The notes below the pieces were generated by a model. It had not been told where the DNA came from. It did no database searches and saw nothing but the letters and a program-made list of their open reading frames with translations. Position numbers and translations under genes: made by a program. From NCBI RefSeq assembly GCF_002165135.1, contig NZ_NFZQ01000002.1, positions 310,001-374,000 of the forward strand: a stretch of 64,000 nucleotides of DNA. Reading direction: 5' to 3'. This document shows positions 8,353-17,769 of the stretch, piece after piece. The first letter of the stretch is position 1. The number at the start of each line of letters is the position of its first letter. The DNA comes from Pseudomonas sp. SID14000. Lineage in GTDB: Bacteria > Pseudomonadota > Gammaproteobacteria > Pseudomonadales > Pseudomonadaceae.

Positions 8353-9444
8353 TCAGCCCAGCAAGGCCACCGACTTGATCTGGGCAAACAGCACCTGGCC
8401 CGGGTGCAGGCCGAGCTGGTCTGCCGAGAAGCGGGTGATGCGCGCGAGCAGGGCATTGCCGCCGGCATCCAGGCTGACCAGCACATGGGCCGGGTTGGCG
8501 GCCGGGCGGCTTTCGCGCACGCGCACCGGCAGGCGGTTCAGGATGCTCGAAGTGCTGTCGGCTGCCAGGGCCAGGCTGACGTCACGGGCCTGCACCTTGA
8601 TCCGCAGGGTGCTGCCCATCACCTGGGCCGGGTGGGCGATGCGCAGCAGCGGCCCGTCGTTGCCGGGCAGGCGCAGGTCGAGCAGGTCGTAATGCGGGTC
8701 ATGCCCCACCACCAGGCCCTCGAACACTACGCCGGCATCCTCGCCATGGGCCAGCGACAGATCGAGGCGGGCCAGGGTTTCGCCGATCGGGCCGCTGGCC
8801 ACCGCCTGGCCTTGTTCCAGCAACACCAGGTGGTCGGCCAGCCGCGCCACTTCCTCCTGGGCATGGCTGACATACACCAGCGGGATGTCCAGTTCGTCGT
8901 GCAGGCGTTCCAGGTAGGGCAGGATCTCCCGTTTGCGAGGCCCGTCGAGGGCAGCCAGCGGTTCGTCCATCAACAGCAGGCGCGGGCTGCTGAGCAGGGC
9001 GCGGGCAATGCCTACCCGCTGCGCCTCGCCACCAGACAAGGTCACTGGCCGGCGTGCCAGCAAGTGGCCTATCCCCAGCAGCTGGCAAGCCTGGTCGAGG
9101 CTGACCTTGCGCTCGGTAGCGGCTACCCGGCGCCAGCCAAACTCCAGGTTGCCGCGTACCGACAGGTGCGGGAACAGGCTGGCCTCCTGGAACACGTAGC
9201 CCACTGGGCGCAGGTGCGGTGCCTGGAAGTAGCCGCGGGCGCTGTCCTCCCAGACTTCGCCGTTGACTTCGATGTAGGCGCTGGCGGCCCGTTCCAGCCC
9301 GGCCAGGCACCGCAGGCAGCTGGTCTTGCCAGAGCCGGAGTGGCCGAACAGCGCGCTGATGCCGCGCCCGGGCAGGTGCAGGTCGACGTCCAGGGTGAAG
9401 TCGTCGCGCGCCAGTTTCAGGCGCGCCACAATCGATGCGCTCAT
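8353..9444 (-). CDS. modC: Molybdate ABC transporter ATP-binding protein
   Basis: The product is the 363-residue ATPase of the ModABC molybdate importer. The Walker A motif GHSGSGKT is at residues 34-41, then the Q-loop (YVFQEASLF), the signature LSGGEAQR, Walker B ([12 protein letters not shown]) and the switch histidine (YVSHAQEE). After about residue 290 a TOBE/Mop-like domain binds oxyanion and regulates activity. It starts one base after the modB stop, so translation is probably coupled. The modA-modB-modC order is the standard one. Confidence 0.95.
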   Translation of the reverse strand: MSASIVARLKLARDDFTLDVDLHLPGRGISALFGHSGSGKTSCLRCLAGLERAASAYIEVNGEVWEDSARGYFQAPHLRPVGYVFQEASLFPHLSVRGNLEFGWRRVAATERKVSLDQACQLLGIGHLLARRPVTLSGGEAQRVGIARALLSSPRLLLMDEPLAALDGPRKREILPYLERLHDELDIPLVYVSHAQEEVARLADHLVLLEQGQAVASGPIGETLARLDLSLAHGEDAGVVFEGLVVGHDPHYDLLDLRLPGNDGPLLRIAHPAQVMGSTLRIKVQARDVSLALAADSTSSILNRLPVRVRESRPAANPAHVLVSLDAGGNALLARITRFSADQLGLHPGQVLFAQIKSVALLG

Positions 9445-9445
9445 T

Positions 9446-10125
9446 TCAGCTCCAGCCAGCTTTGCCGCGGCGTCCAGCGTACAGCAGGAGCAGCACCAGG
9501 AACGAGAACATCAGCATGGCACCGGCCAGCCAGTGTGCTTGCGAATAGGCCATGGCCTCGACATGGTCGAAGATCTGCACCGAGACCACGCGTGTCTTGT
9601 CGGGGATGTTGCCGCCAATCATCAACACCACTCCGAACTCGCCCACGGTATGGGCGAAGCCGAGGATGCCGGCGGTGATGAAGCCTGGGCGAGCCAGCGG
9701 CAGCACTACGTGGACGAAGGTGTCCCAGGGGCTGGCGCGCAGCGTGGCGGCCACTTCCAGCGGGCGCTGGCCAATGGCGCCGAAGGCATTCTGCAGGGGC
9801 TGGACAACGAACGGCATGGAGTAGATCACCGAGCCGATCACCAGCCCGGTGAAGCTGAACACAGCGCTGCCTAGGCCCAGTGCCTGGGTCGCCTGGCCCA
9901 GCCAACCATGCGGGCCGAGGGCGATCAGCAGGTAGAAGCCGATCACCGTGGGTGGCAGCACCAGCGGCAAGGCCACCACCGCGCCTACCGGCCCGCGCAG
10001 CCACGAGCACGTGCGCGCCAGCCACCAGGCGATGGGTGTGCCGACGATCAGCAGGATCAGGGTGGTCAGGCTGGCCAGTTTCACGGTCAGCCAGATGGCA
10101 CCCAGGTCACTGGCGTCCAGTGGCA

Positions 10126-10126
<1 letters not shown>
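9446..10126 (-). CDS. modB: Molybdate ABC transporter permease
   Basis: The product is the 226-residue membrane subunit of ModABC. It has about five transmembrane helices (for example around 13-35, 45-65, 80-105 and 130-150). The coupling-helix signature is visible as [25 protein letters not shown], which contacts ModC. Its ATG overlaps the modA stop codon (ATGA at 10123-10126), a sign of translational coupling. Confidence 0.95.
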
Positions 10127-10884
<758 letters not shown>

Positions 10885-10905
10885 TTAAGGCAGCTCCTAG
10901 GGGCT

Positions 10906-10933
10906 ATCGTTATATCCTTAACTATATAGCGAT
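10906..10933 (-). promoter_or_regulatory. ModE operator upstream of modA
   Basis: On the minus strand the site reads ATCGCTATATA, a 7-base spacer, then ATATAACGAT. This is almost the exact E. coli ModE palindrome (ATCGCTATATA-N6/7-TATATAACGAT). It sits directly upstream of modA. No modE gene lies in this window, so the regulator must be elsewhere. Confidence 0.88.
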
Positions 10934-11039
10934 AGGCCATGGGCCGGGAAGGGGTCAGGTAATGCGTCAGCAGGCCAGGCCTTTTCGCGGGTAAACCCGC
11001 TCTCATAGAACTGCACATAACTCATTGAATTAGCAGGGA

Positions 11040-11130
11040 CCCTGTGGGAGCGGCTTTAGCCGCGAACACCGGCGCAGCCGGTGCCATGCACCGCGTTGGA
11101 TTCTTCGCGGCTAAAGCCGCTCCCACAGGG
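11040..11130. repeat. REP pair (large inverted repeat)
   Basis: Two P. putida-type REP palindromes face each other: GTGGGAGCGGCTTTAGCCGC at the left and its complement at the right. A smaller stem (CACCGGCGCAGCCGGTG) and a conserved linker lie between them. Single REP copies flank it at about 10983-11007 and 11236-11262. The 10934-11272 gap holds only these repeats. Confidence 0.85.
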
Positions 11131-11272
11131 GACGCGGATTGCTTGCAATTTCAGTTATCTACGCGACAGCGCAGCCCAAAGGGTTGGGCCATCTCCCACA
11201 AGGTCGCCACAATAGTTGAATGTTGCGCAGTACCTATGGGGGCGGGTTTACCCGCGAAGAGGCCGAGCCTGC

Positions 11273-12361
11273 TTATGCAGACGCCTGGTGGCCGAGCACG
11301 GCCAGCGCCTTTTCGGCAATCTCCCGGGTCAACTCGCCCGCCGGCATATGCCTGCCCAGCCGCAACGCCTGCCCCGACCACAGGTTGCTGAAATCGCTAT
11401 TACCCTGCGGATCTGTAATCGCCCGCAAAGGCATCAACGCCCCACCGGCCAGTGGGAAGCGTGGCGCCAGGTCGCTCATCGGCCCCAGCTCACGCATGAT
11501 GCGATTGTTGATGCCACGCGCCGGTCGGCCGGTGAACAGGTTGGTCAGCGCCGTGTCGCTGGCGGGCGCGCTGTCCAGGGCCTGGCGATGCGCCGGCGAG
11601 ACCTTGGCCTCGGGGCAGAACAGGTAAGCCGTTCCGATCTGCACTGCCGAGGCGCCCAGGGCCAGCGCCGCCACCAGGCCGCGGTGGTCGCCGATACCAC
11701 CGGCGGCAATCACCGGCACGCTGACCGCATCGGCCACCTGTGGCACCAGGGCGAAGGTGCCGATCTGGCTGGTAATGTCCTCGCTGAGGAACATGCCGCG
11801 ATGGCCGCCCGCTTCATAGCCCATGGCAATGATCGCATCACAGCCGTGGCGCTCCAGCCACACGGCTTCCTCTACGGTGGTGGCGCTGGACAGCACTTTG
11901 GCACCGCTAGCCTTTACCCGTTGCAGCAGGTCGGACTGGGGCAGGCCGAAGTGGAAGCTCACCACCTCCGGACGCAGTTGCTCGACTAGCTGGCAGCTCT
12001 GTTCGTCGAAAGGCGCGCGGTTGGACACCGGCGTAGGGGCCGAGAAGTCGGCACCCACCTCGCTGTAATACGGCGCGAGCGCCTGCTTCCAGCGCGCATC
12101 GCGCTCGGCATCGGGCGCTGGCGGCTGGTGGCAGAAGAAGTTCAGGTTCAGCGGGCGGCCCGGGCAACTGGCGCGGAAGGCGGCGATCTCGGCCCGCACC
12201 TGGTCGCCGGTGAGCATGGCGCAGGGCAGGGCGCCCAAACCACCCGCCAGGCCCACGGCGATGGCCATGCCCGAGCCCGTCGCACCGGCCATGGGGGCCT
12301 GGAGAATGGGCAACTCGATGCCCAGCAGGTCGAGGATGCGGCGGTCGGGCCAGTGGCTCAT
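11273..12361 (-). CDS. Nitronate monooxygenase-like flavoprotein
   Basis: The product is a 362-residue FMN-dependent TIM-barrel protein of the nitronate monooxygenase (2-nitropropane dioxygenase) family. These enzymes oxidise alkyl nitronates to carbonyl compounds. Family landmarks are ILQAPMAGATG near the N-terminus, the phosphate-binding stretch VIAAGGIGDHRGLVAALALGASAVQIGTAYL, and the AMGYEAGGHRG loop before it, which contains the usual catalytic-region histidine. The substrate is unproven, since many members turn out to act on quinones or other compounds. The gene ends next to a REP element and two small genes lie upstream on the same strand. Confidence 0.85.
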   Translation of the reverse strand: MSHWPDRRILDLLGIELPILQAPMAGATGSGMAIAVGLAGGLGALPCAMLTGDQVRAEIAAFRASCPGRPLNLNFFCHQPPAPDAERDARWKQALAPYYSEVGADFSAPTPVSNRAPFDEQSCQLVEQLRPEVVSFHFGLPQSDLLQRVKASGAKVLSSATTVEEAVWLERHGCDAIIAMGYEAGGHRGMFLSEDITSQIGTFALVPQVADAVSVPVIAAGGIGDHRGLVAALALGASAVQIGTAYLFCPEAKVSPAHRQALDSAPASDTALTNLFTGRPARGINNRIMRELGPMSDLAPRFPLAGGALMPLRAITDPQGNSDFSNLWSGQALRLGRHMPAGELTREIAEKALAVLGHQASA

Positions 12362-12405
12362 GCGGTTCTCCTTGCGCGGGCGAGCGGTGCGGCGGGGGCA
12401 GCTTT

Positions 12406-12576
12406 TTACAAGGCTTTGCTGACCTGGATGTCGCTGATCTTCTCGGCGTCTTCGCCGTGGATCTTGCGCAGGGCTTCCAGGGCTTGTTCGAGGGAGGCAT
12501 CGGGCATCAGCGCGAAATCCCAGCGGCGCTGGCCGTCGAGTTTGTACTTGATGACGTACTTGGTGGTCTGGGTCAT
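12406..12576 (-). CDS. Small conserved hypothetical protein (56 aa)
   Basis: The product is a 56-residue protein. It opens with MTQTTKYVIKYKLDGQ and continues with a helical, charged second half (ASLEQALEALRKIHGEDAEK). Reading-frame codon use fits its neighbours. AAGG lies 5-8 bases before the ATG at 12576. It sits 7 bases downstream of the DUF1883 gene and 45 bases upstream of the nitronate monooxygenase gene, so the three probably form one transcript. I recognise no family. Confidence 0.65.
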   Translation of the reverse strand: MTQTTKYVIKYKLDGQRRWDFALMPDASLEQALEALRKIHGEDAEKISDIQVSKAL

Positions 12577-12583
12577 GGTGGCC

Positions 12584-12886
12584 TTATCTGAGTTTCGACG
12601 ACGAACGACGGACGATCTTGATCTTGTGCGTCAAGGTTGGCTTGCGGGTAACCGAGATCGGGCGGGTGGTCACGGTATCGATGGTGATGTTCCAGAAACC
12701 GGTGCTGGGCACGGTGATCTTCGCCGGGAACTTGTCGAAATGGCCACCGTGGTAGGTATGACGGCCGCCGTTCTTGAAGCTGCGGAAGTTGGCGTCGTTC
12801 ATCAGGCGGATATTGCAGCGCTGGGAGCACTCGATGACGACGATGTCGTCCTCGTTCAGGTGCTCGCGCTGGTGTACGAATTTCAT
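12584..12886 (-). CDS. DUF1883-family protein
   Basis: The product is a 100-residue protein whose body matches the DUF1883 pattern: H-x-REHL near residue 5, VVIECSQRCNIRLM, then the NFRSFKNGGRHTYHGGHF stretch and FPAKITVPSTGFWNITID. It is predicted to be a small beta-rich domain of unknown function. The C-terminal 20 residues are basic (KIKIVRRSSSK), which could suit nucleic acid binding, though that is speculation. I chose the ATG at 12886, where the family sequence starts; an in-frame codon 45 bases upstream is less likely. First gene of a possible three-gene unit with the 56-residue protein and the flavoprotein. Confidence 0.8.
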   Translation of the reverse strand: MKFVHQREHLNEDDIVVIECSQRCNIRLMNDANFRSFKNGGRHTYHGGHFDKFPAKITVPSTGFWNITIDTVTTRPISVTRKPTLTHKIKIVRRSSSKLR

Positions 12887-13046
12887 GTGATGCTCCGCAA
12901 GGATTGGTTCTGCAAAGGCAAACGATACCACGATGTCGGGTTACACTGCCGCGCTGTTCCGCCAGGCGCAGATAAATCTGCCAAAGCAGGGAGCAAAACG
13001 GCCTGGCCGTGGTCGAACCGGATTCTTGAAGGCAGAGGTGCTGCAA

Positions 13047-13406
13047 ATGAAATGGATGGTGGCGGCGCTGGCGGTGACGCTGGGTGGCTGTGTGAGTGTT
13101 ACGGAACTGGAACAATCGCGTGAAACGCTGGATGTCATCTCCGGCAAGTCCCCGCGCGCGTATGCCGATTGCGTCAAGCAGAAACTGGCCGATACCCGCG
13201 ACCCGCTGGTGGAAGAGCAGCGTGGCGATGGCCTGCGGCTGATCGTGCCGCAGAAGATCAGCTCGGGCGTGGGCCCGGCGGCGCTGGTGGATATCGACAA
13301 GCGTGGCAGCGGCAGCAGCATCAAGCTGCATGAGCGGCTTAACAACTTCCCGCTGCGCCTGGGCGATGTGCGCACCGCAGCCACCCAATGCATCTCTGGT
13401 AGTTGA
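13047..13406 (+). CDS. Putative lipoprotein
   Basis: The product is a 119-residue lipoprotein of unknown function. A short signal peptide ends in the lipobox LGGC, with the lipidated cysteine at residue 15; the next residue is Val, so it is probably sorted to the outer membrane. The mature part is a mixed alpha/beta sequence with two further cysteines (DCVKQK and TQCISG) that could form a disulfide. GAGGTG precedes the ATG at 13047. It is divergent from the DUF1883 gene and 77 bases upstream of tsdB. Confidence 0.75.
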   Translation: MKWMVAALAVTLGGCVSVTELEQSRETLDVISGKSPRAYADCVKQKLADTRDPLVEEQRGDGLRLIVPQKISSGVGPAALVDIDKRGSGSSIKLHERLNNFPLRLGDVRTAATQCISGS

Positions 13407-13483
13407 TCCAGGGCAACGGATAATGCTCCTTTTGCTTATATGTTTTAAGCCTAAGCTTATAACAATAGAAAAGGAGATTCGTG

Positions 13484-14134
13484 ATGACACCGTTGAGTCG
13501 CGCCGTGATCGGCAGCCTGCTGATCCTGGCCTGGCCCACGGCGCATGCCGCCGATGGCCAGAAAGTCTTCACCCAGGGCGGGGCCAATCCCGCCGCCATG
13601 GCTTGCCTGGGTTGTCATGGCCCGGACGGCAAGGGCATTGCCGCTGCCGGGTTCCCGCGCCTGGCCGGGCTACCGGCCGCCTACCTCAGCAAGCAATTGC
13701 ATGACTGGCGCAGCGGCAGCCGCAAGCAGCCGGTGATGGAGCCGCTTGCCAAGGCCCTGACCGAGGATGAGATCAAGGCGGTCAGCACCTACCTGGCCAG
13801 CCTGCCGGCAGACCCCGCAGGCGACCTGCGTCGGCAACAGATTGCCGATGACCCAACCACCCGCATGGCCCTGTACGGCGACTGGAGCCGGCAGATTCCT
13901 GGCTGTGTGCAATGCCATGGCCCAGGCGGTGGCGGGGTTGGCGAGCACTTCCCGCCTTTGGCCGGCCAGCCCGCCAGTTACCTTGTGGCGCAGCTCAATG
14001 CCTGGCGTGACGGCAACCGCAGCAACGACCCCAACCAGCTGATGGTCGGCGTGGCCAAAGCCATGACCGATGACGAGATCAAGGCCGTTGCCGAGTTCTT
14101 CGCCCGCCCAGCCAGCCAGGAGGTCAAGCCATGA
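13484..14134 (+). CDS. tsdB: Diheme cytochrome c4-type electron carrier (TsdB-like)
   Basis: The product is a 216-residue periplasmic diheme c4-type cytochrome. A signal peptide (1-23, ending AHA) precedes two cytochrome c repeats, each with CxxCH (CLGCH in the first half, CVQCH in the second) and a distal methionine candidate in the P-V-M-E and L-M-V-G regions. Its stop overlaps the start of the next gene (ATGA), which looks like thiosulfate dehydrogenase TsdA. In characterised tsdBA operons TsdB accepts electrons from TsdA and passes them to terminal oxidases. GGAG lies 7 bases before the ATG. The tsdB name is by context; it could also be a generic c4. Confidence 0.78.
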   Translation: MTPLSRAVIGSLLILAWPTAHAADGQKVFTQGGANPAAMACLGCHGPDGKGIAAAGFPRLAGLPAAYLSKQLHDWRSGSRKQPVMEPLAKALTEDEIKAVSTYLASLPADPAGDLRRQQIADDPTTRMALYGDWSRQIPGCVQCHGPGGGGVGEHFPPLAGQPASYLVAQLNAWRDGNRSNDPNQLMVGVAKAMTDDEIKAVAEFFARPASQEVKP

Positions 14135-15045
14135 AACCGATGATTCCAGCCCTGCTGCTGCTGGCCATGGGCAGCGCCCAGGCCGCCCAGATTGCCATGG
14201 AAGACCAGTCGCAGTTGAAGGTGCCTGGCGTGCAGGCCGCGCCACAGTTCGTGCCGCCAGCGGAAAGCGACTTGCCGGACAACGCCTTTGGCAAGATGGT
14301 GCGCGAGGGCCATGCTCTGTTCGTCGACACCCGCAGGTTGATGCCCGAGGCAGTGGGCAACGGCATGAACTGCAGCAACTGCCATCTTGACCAGGGGCGG
14401 CTGGCGCATTCCGCGCCGATGTGGGGGGCGTACCCGATGTACCCCGCATACCGCAAGAAAAACGACAAGGTCAATACCTACGCCGAGCGTATCCAGGGCT
14501 GCTTCCAGTTCAGCATGAACGGCAAGCCGCCTGCGGCCGACAGCCCGCAGATGACGGCGTTGGCGGTGTATTCGTACTGGCTGTCGACCAAGGCCCCGAC
14601 CGGCGTGGAGATTGCCGGGCGTGGTTACCCGGAGGTGCCGCAGCCCAAGGGTGGATACGACTTCAAGCGTGGTCAGCAGGTTTATGGCGAGCAGTGTGCG
14701 ATTTGCCACGGCGACAACGGTGAAGGGCAGAAGGTGGCGGGCGAGTATGTGATGCCGCCGCTGTGGGGCAAGGATTCCTACAACTGGGGCGCCGGTATGC
14801 ACCGCATCAACACCGCGGCGTCGTTCATCAAGTACAACATGCCGCTTGGCAAACCGGGCAGCCTGAGTGATCAGCAGGCCTGGGATGTGGCAGCCTGGAT
14901 CAACCGCCACGAACGGCCGCAGGATCCGCGGCTGGTGGAAGGTTCTATCGAGAAGACGCGAGTGAAGTTCCATGCCAATGACGGGGTGAACCTGTATGGG
15001 CAGAAGGTCGATGGCGTGCTGATCGGACAGGGCACCGGTAGCTGA
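14131..15045 (+). CDS. tsdA: Diheme cytochrome, probable thiosulfate dehydrogenase TsdA
   Basis: The product is a 304-residue periplasmic diheme cytochrome that probably oxidises thiosulfate to tetrathionate. A signal peptide (1-19, ending AQA) is followed by an N-terminal domain with CSNCH and a C-terminal domain with CAICH. Between them lies ERIQGCFQFSMNG, whose cysteine matches the position of the unusual heme-1 cysteine ligand of TsdA enzymes. The MWGAYPMYPAYR stretch after heme 1 also fits. It overlaps tsdB by four bases. No sox genes are nearby, so this would be incomplete thiosulfate oxidation that conserves electrons only. Assignment is by motif memory, not alignment. Confidence 0.78.
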   Translation: MKPMIPALLLLAMGSAQAAQIAMEDQSQLKVPGVQAAPQFVPPAESDLPDNAFGKMVREGHALFVDTRRLMPEAVGNGMNCSNCHLDQGRLAHSAPMWGAYPMYPAYRKKNDKVNTYAERIQGCFQFSMNGKPPAADSPQMTALAVYSYWLSTKAPTGVEIAGRGYPEVPQPKGGYDFKRGQQVYGEQCAICHGDNGEGQKVAGEYVMPPLWGKDSYNWGAGMHRINTAASFIKYNMPLGKPGSLSDQQAWDVAAWINRHERPQDPRLVEGSIEKTRVKFHANDGVNLYGQKVDGVLIGQGTGS

Positions 15046-15057
15046 GGCGATCCCCAT

Positions 15058-15090
15058 TTGCTGTCATCCAACGGTCATGGATGACAGCAA
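15058..15090. repeat. Perfect 12-bp inverted repeat after tsdA; possible Pho-box-like site
   Basis: TTGCTGTCATCC (15058-15069) and GGATGACAGCAA (15079-15090) form a perfect stem around a 9-base loop. There is no T-run, so it is a weak terminator candidate for tsdBA. Within it, CTGTCAT (15061-15067), four bases, then CGGTCAT (15072-15078) resembles the PhoB direct-repeat box. It lies 142 bases upstream of galU. Confidence 0.45.
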
Positions 15091-15162
15091 TATTTACGAT
15101 CCCCCGGAACTATCTACACTGGGTTATCTCTATCATGGCATCGGTCGGCACGGGTGGGGGCA

Positions 15163-15191
15163 TTGTAAGGTGACTGCCGCCTGATTAGACT
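15163..15191 (+). promoter_or_regulatory. Candidate sigma-70 promoter for galU
   Basis: TTGTAA (15163-15168) and TAGACT (15186-15191) are separated by 17 bases, about 40 bases upstream of the galU start. Each hexamer matches consensus at four or more positions. Confidence 0.45.
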
Positions 15192-15231
15192 GCGCCGAAT
15201 TCCACAGGCCTAGCCTTTTGTAAGGACGTAT

Positions 15232-16071
15232 ATGATCAAAAAATGCTTGTTCCCGGCAGCCGGCTACGGCACTCGCTTCCTGCCCGCTACCAAAGCCATG
15301 CCCAAGGAAATGCTGCCGGTGGTCAACAAGCCACTGATCCAGTATGGCGTTGAGGAGGCACTGGATGCCGGTCTGAACGAGATCTCCATCGTCACAGGTC
15401 GCGGCAAGCGCGCTCTGGAAGACCACTTTGACATCAGCTACGAGCTGGAAAACCAGATCAAGGGCACCGACAAGGAAAAATACCTGGTTGGTATCCGTCG
15501 CCTGCTCGACGAGTGCTCGTTCTCCTACACCCGCCAGACCGAAATGAAAGGCCTGGGCCACGCTATCCTCACCGGCCGCCCGCTGATCGGTGACGAGCCG
15601 TTCGCCGTGGTGCTGGCGGACGACCTGTGCGTGAACCCGGAAGGTGACGGTGTACTGACCCAGATGGTCAAGCTGTACAAGCAGTTCCGTTGCTCGATCG
15701 TCGCCATCCAGGAAGTCGACCCGCAGGAAACCAACAAGTACGGCGTGATCGCCGGCGACATGATCCGTGACGACATTTTCCGCGTCACCAACATGGTCGA
15801 GAAGCCAAAGCCGGAAGATGCCCCGTCGAACCTGGCGATCATCGGCCGCTATATCCTGACCCCGGACATCTTCGACATCATCGCCAACACCGAACCGGGC
15901 AAAGGTGGCGAGATCCAGATCACCGACGCACTGATGCAACAGGCGCAGAACGGCTGCGTGATCGCCTACAAGTTCAAAGGCAAGCGTTTCGACTGCGGTG
16001 GCGCCGAAGGCTACATCGATGCGACCAACTTCTGCTTCGAGAACTACTACAAGACTGGCAAGGCTTACTGA
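15232..16071 (+). CDS. galU: UTP-glucose-1-phosphate uridylyltransferase
   Basis: The product is a 279-residue GalU, which makes UDP-glucose from UTP and glucose-1-phosphate for lipopolysaccharide, exopolysaccharide and osmoprotectant synthesis. The nucleotide-binding start LFPAAGYGTRFLPATKAMPKEMLP (residues 5-28) is diagnostic. The sugar-binding stretch VEKPKPEDAPSNLAIIGRYIL and the GGEIQITDAL motif follow in the right order. Length equals the family norm. A strong terminator (16091-16115) ends the transcript. It shares no operon with gor. Confidence 0.97.
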   Translation: MIKKCLFPAAGYGTRFLPATKAMPKEMLPVVNKPLIQYGVEEALDAGLNEISIVTGRGKRALEDHFDISYELENQIKGTDKEKYLVGIRRLLDECSFSYTRQTEMKGLGHAILTGRPLIGDEPFAVVLADDLCVNPEGDGVLTQMVKLYKQFRCSIVAIQEVDPQETNKYGVIAGDMIRDDIFRVTNMVEKPKPEDAPSNLAIIGRYILTPDIFDIIANTEPGKGGEIQITDALMQQAQNGCVIAYKFKGKRFDCGGAEGYIDATNFCFENYYKTGKAY

Positions 16072-16090
16072 TAAGTCCTGCTGGCCTGAA

Positions 16091-16115
16091 AGCCACCCTT
16101 CGGGGTGGCTTTTTT
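16091..16115 (+). terminator. Intrinsic terminator of galU
   Basis: AGCCACC (16091-16097), a short CTTCGG-type loop and GGTGGCT pair into a stable stem followed by six Ts. Confidence 0.85.
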
Positions 16116-16168
16116 GTTTGCGGCGGGCAACGGCGTTATGCTGGGCGCCTGCCTAGGAGACTGAATAC

Positions 16169-17524
16169 ATGGCCTACGATTTTGATCTGTTCGTGATTGG
16201 CGCCGGGTCCGGTGGTGTACGCGCGGCGCGGTTTGCCGCCGGCTTTGGTGCAAAGGTGGCGGTTGCCGAGAGCCGCTACCTGGGCGGTACCTGCGTCAAT
16301 GTCGGCTGCGTGCCGAAAAAACTGCTGGTGTACGGCGCGCACGTTGCCGACGAACTGGAGCAGGCCGCAGGTTTCGGCTGGACCCTAGAAGAAGGGCATT
16401 TCGACTGGGGCACCCTGATTGCCAACAAGAACCGGGAAATCGAGCGCCTCAACGGCATCTACCGCAACCTGCTGGTCAACAGCGGGGTCACCCTGCTGCA
16501 GGGCCATGCGCGTCTGACCGGTGCCAATGAAGTGGAAGTGGAAGGCCAGCGCTACACCGCCGAGCACATCCTCATCGCCACCGGTGGCTGGCCACAGGTA
16601 CCGGACATCCCGGGCAAGGAACTGGCCATCACCTCCAACGAAGCCTTCTATCTCAAGGACCTGCCACGCCGGGTGCTGGTGGTGGGTGGTGGCTACATCG
16701 CCGTCGAGTTCGCTGGCATTTTCCAGGGCCTGGGGGTGGCTACCACGCTGCTGTACCGTGGCGACCTGTTCCTGCGTGGTTTCGATGGTTCGGTGCGCAC
16801 GCACCTGAAGGAAGAACTGGAAAAACGCGGCCTCGACCTGCAGTTCAATGCCGACATCCAGCGCATCGACAAGCTCGAGGACGGCAGCCTCAAGGCCACC
16901 CTCAAGGATGGCCGCGAGCTGGTCACCGACTGTGTGTTCTATGCCACCGGCCGGCGCCCGATGCTGGACAACCTGGGCCTGGAAAACACTGGCGTCGAGC
17001 TGGATGCACGCGGTTACATTCGCGTTGACCAGCAGTACCAGACCACCGCGCCGTCGATCCTGGCCATTGGCGACGTGATTGGCCGCGTGCAACTGACTCC
17101 GGTGGCTCTGGCCGAGGGCATGGCCGTAGCGCGGCGCCTGTTCAAGCCCGAGCAATACCGCCCGGTGGACTACCAGAACATCCCCACCGCGGTGTTCAGC
17201 CAGCCGCCCATCGGCACCGTGGGCCTGACCGAGGAACAGGCACTAGAGGCCGGGCACAAGGTGCAGGTGTTCGAAAGCCGCTTCCGCGCGATGAAATTGA
17301 CCCTGACCGACATCCAGGAAAAGACCCTGATGAAGCTGGTGGTAGATGCCGAGACCGACAAGGTGCTGGGCTGCCACATGGTCGGCCCCGACGCGGGCGA
17401 GATCATCCAGGGCCTGGGCGTTGCCCTGAAGGCCGGTGCGACGAAGCAGCAGTTCGACGAAACCATTGGCGTGCACCCGACGGCTGCCGAAGAGTTCGTG
17501 ACCATGCGCACAGCCACGCGCTGA
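16169..17524 (+). CDS. gor: Glutathione reductase
   Basis: The product is a 451-residue flavoprotein that reduces glutathione disulfide with NADPH. The FAD-binding GAGSGG (11-16) is followed by the redox pair C42 and C47 in GGTCVNVGC. The NADPH-binding fold has [11 protein letters not shown] with a downstream arginine (LLYRGD) of the kind that selects NADPH. The C-terminal dimer-interface motif GVHPTAAEE supplies the catalytic histidine. It is transcribed on its own; REP sequence follows. Together with ahpC and ahpF nearby it forms a thiol and peroxide defence group. Confidence 0.95.
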   Translation: MAYDFDLFVIGAGSGGVRAARFAAGFGAKVAVAESRYLGGTCVNVGCVPKKLLVYGAHVADELEQAAGFGWTLEEGHFDWGTLIANKNREIERLNGIYRNLLVNSGVTLLQGHARLTGANEVEVEGQRYTAEHILIATGGWPQVPDIPGKELAITSNEAFYLKDLPRRVLVVGGGYIAVEFAGIFQGLGVATTLLYRGDLFLRGFDGSVRTHLKEELEKRGLDLQFNADIQRIDKLEDGSLKATLKDGRELVTDCVFYATGRRPMLDNLGLENTGVELDARGYIRVDQQYQTTAPSILAIGDVIGRVQLTPVALAEGMAVARRLFKPEQYRPVDYQNIPTAVFSQPPIGTVGLTEEQALEAGHKVQVFESRFRAMKLTLTDIQEKTLMKLVVDAETDKVLGCHMVGPDAGEIIQGLGVALKAGATKQQFDETIGVHPTAAEEFVTMRTATR

Positions 17525-17532
17525 ACATATTC

Positions 17533-17584
17533 CCCTGTGGGAACGGCCTTGTGTCGCGAAAGGGCCGCAAGGCCGCTCCCACAA
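17533..17584. repeat. REP element pair after gor
   Basis: A palindromic REP copy (TGTGGGAACGGCCTTGTGTCG through CCGCTCCCACA) occupies most of the early part of the gor-ahpC gap. The rest of the gap (17585-17769) is the ahpC upstream region. Confidence 0.75.
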
Positions 17585-17769
17585 AAAGCAGCCGCTGCAA
17601 AGGCTACACACTGCGCAATCCTTTGCTCAGCCCATTCCCTTCTATTAATACACCCCGTTTATAGCGAAAACCAATCACAAGCATGAGCTTTGCCAATGAG
17701 CCTTTATCGGGACCAGCGGTTAGGATTCTCTCCATCAACTGATTCCAACCCCATGAAGGAGCGTCTCTC

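Noticed and set aside
7276..9678. 800-codon open frame on the plus strand
   Set aside because: It runs antisense to the topoisomerase and modC genes, whose motifs are clear. Its own sequence has no recognisable domain.
10983..11262. Regularly spaced palindromes considered as a CRISPR array
   Set aside because: These are REP elements in inverted pairs. There are no uniform spacers and no cas genes in the window.
17585..17769. OxyR site upstream of ahpC
   Set aside because: No ATAG/CTAT tetrad with 7-base spacing could be found, though ahpC is OxyR-controlled in related species.
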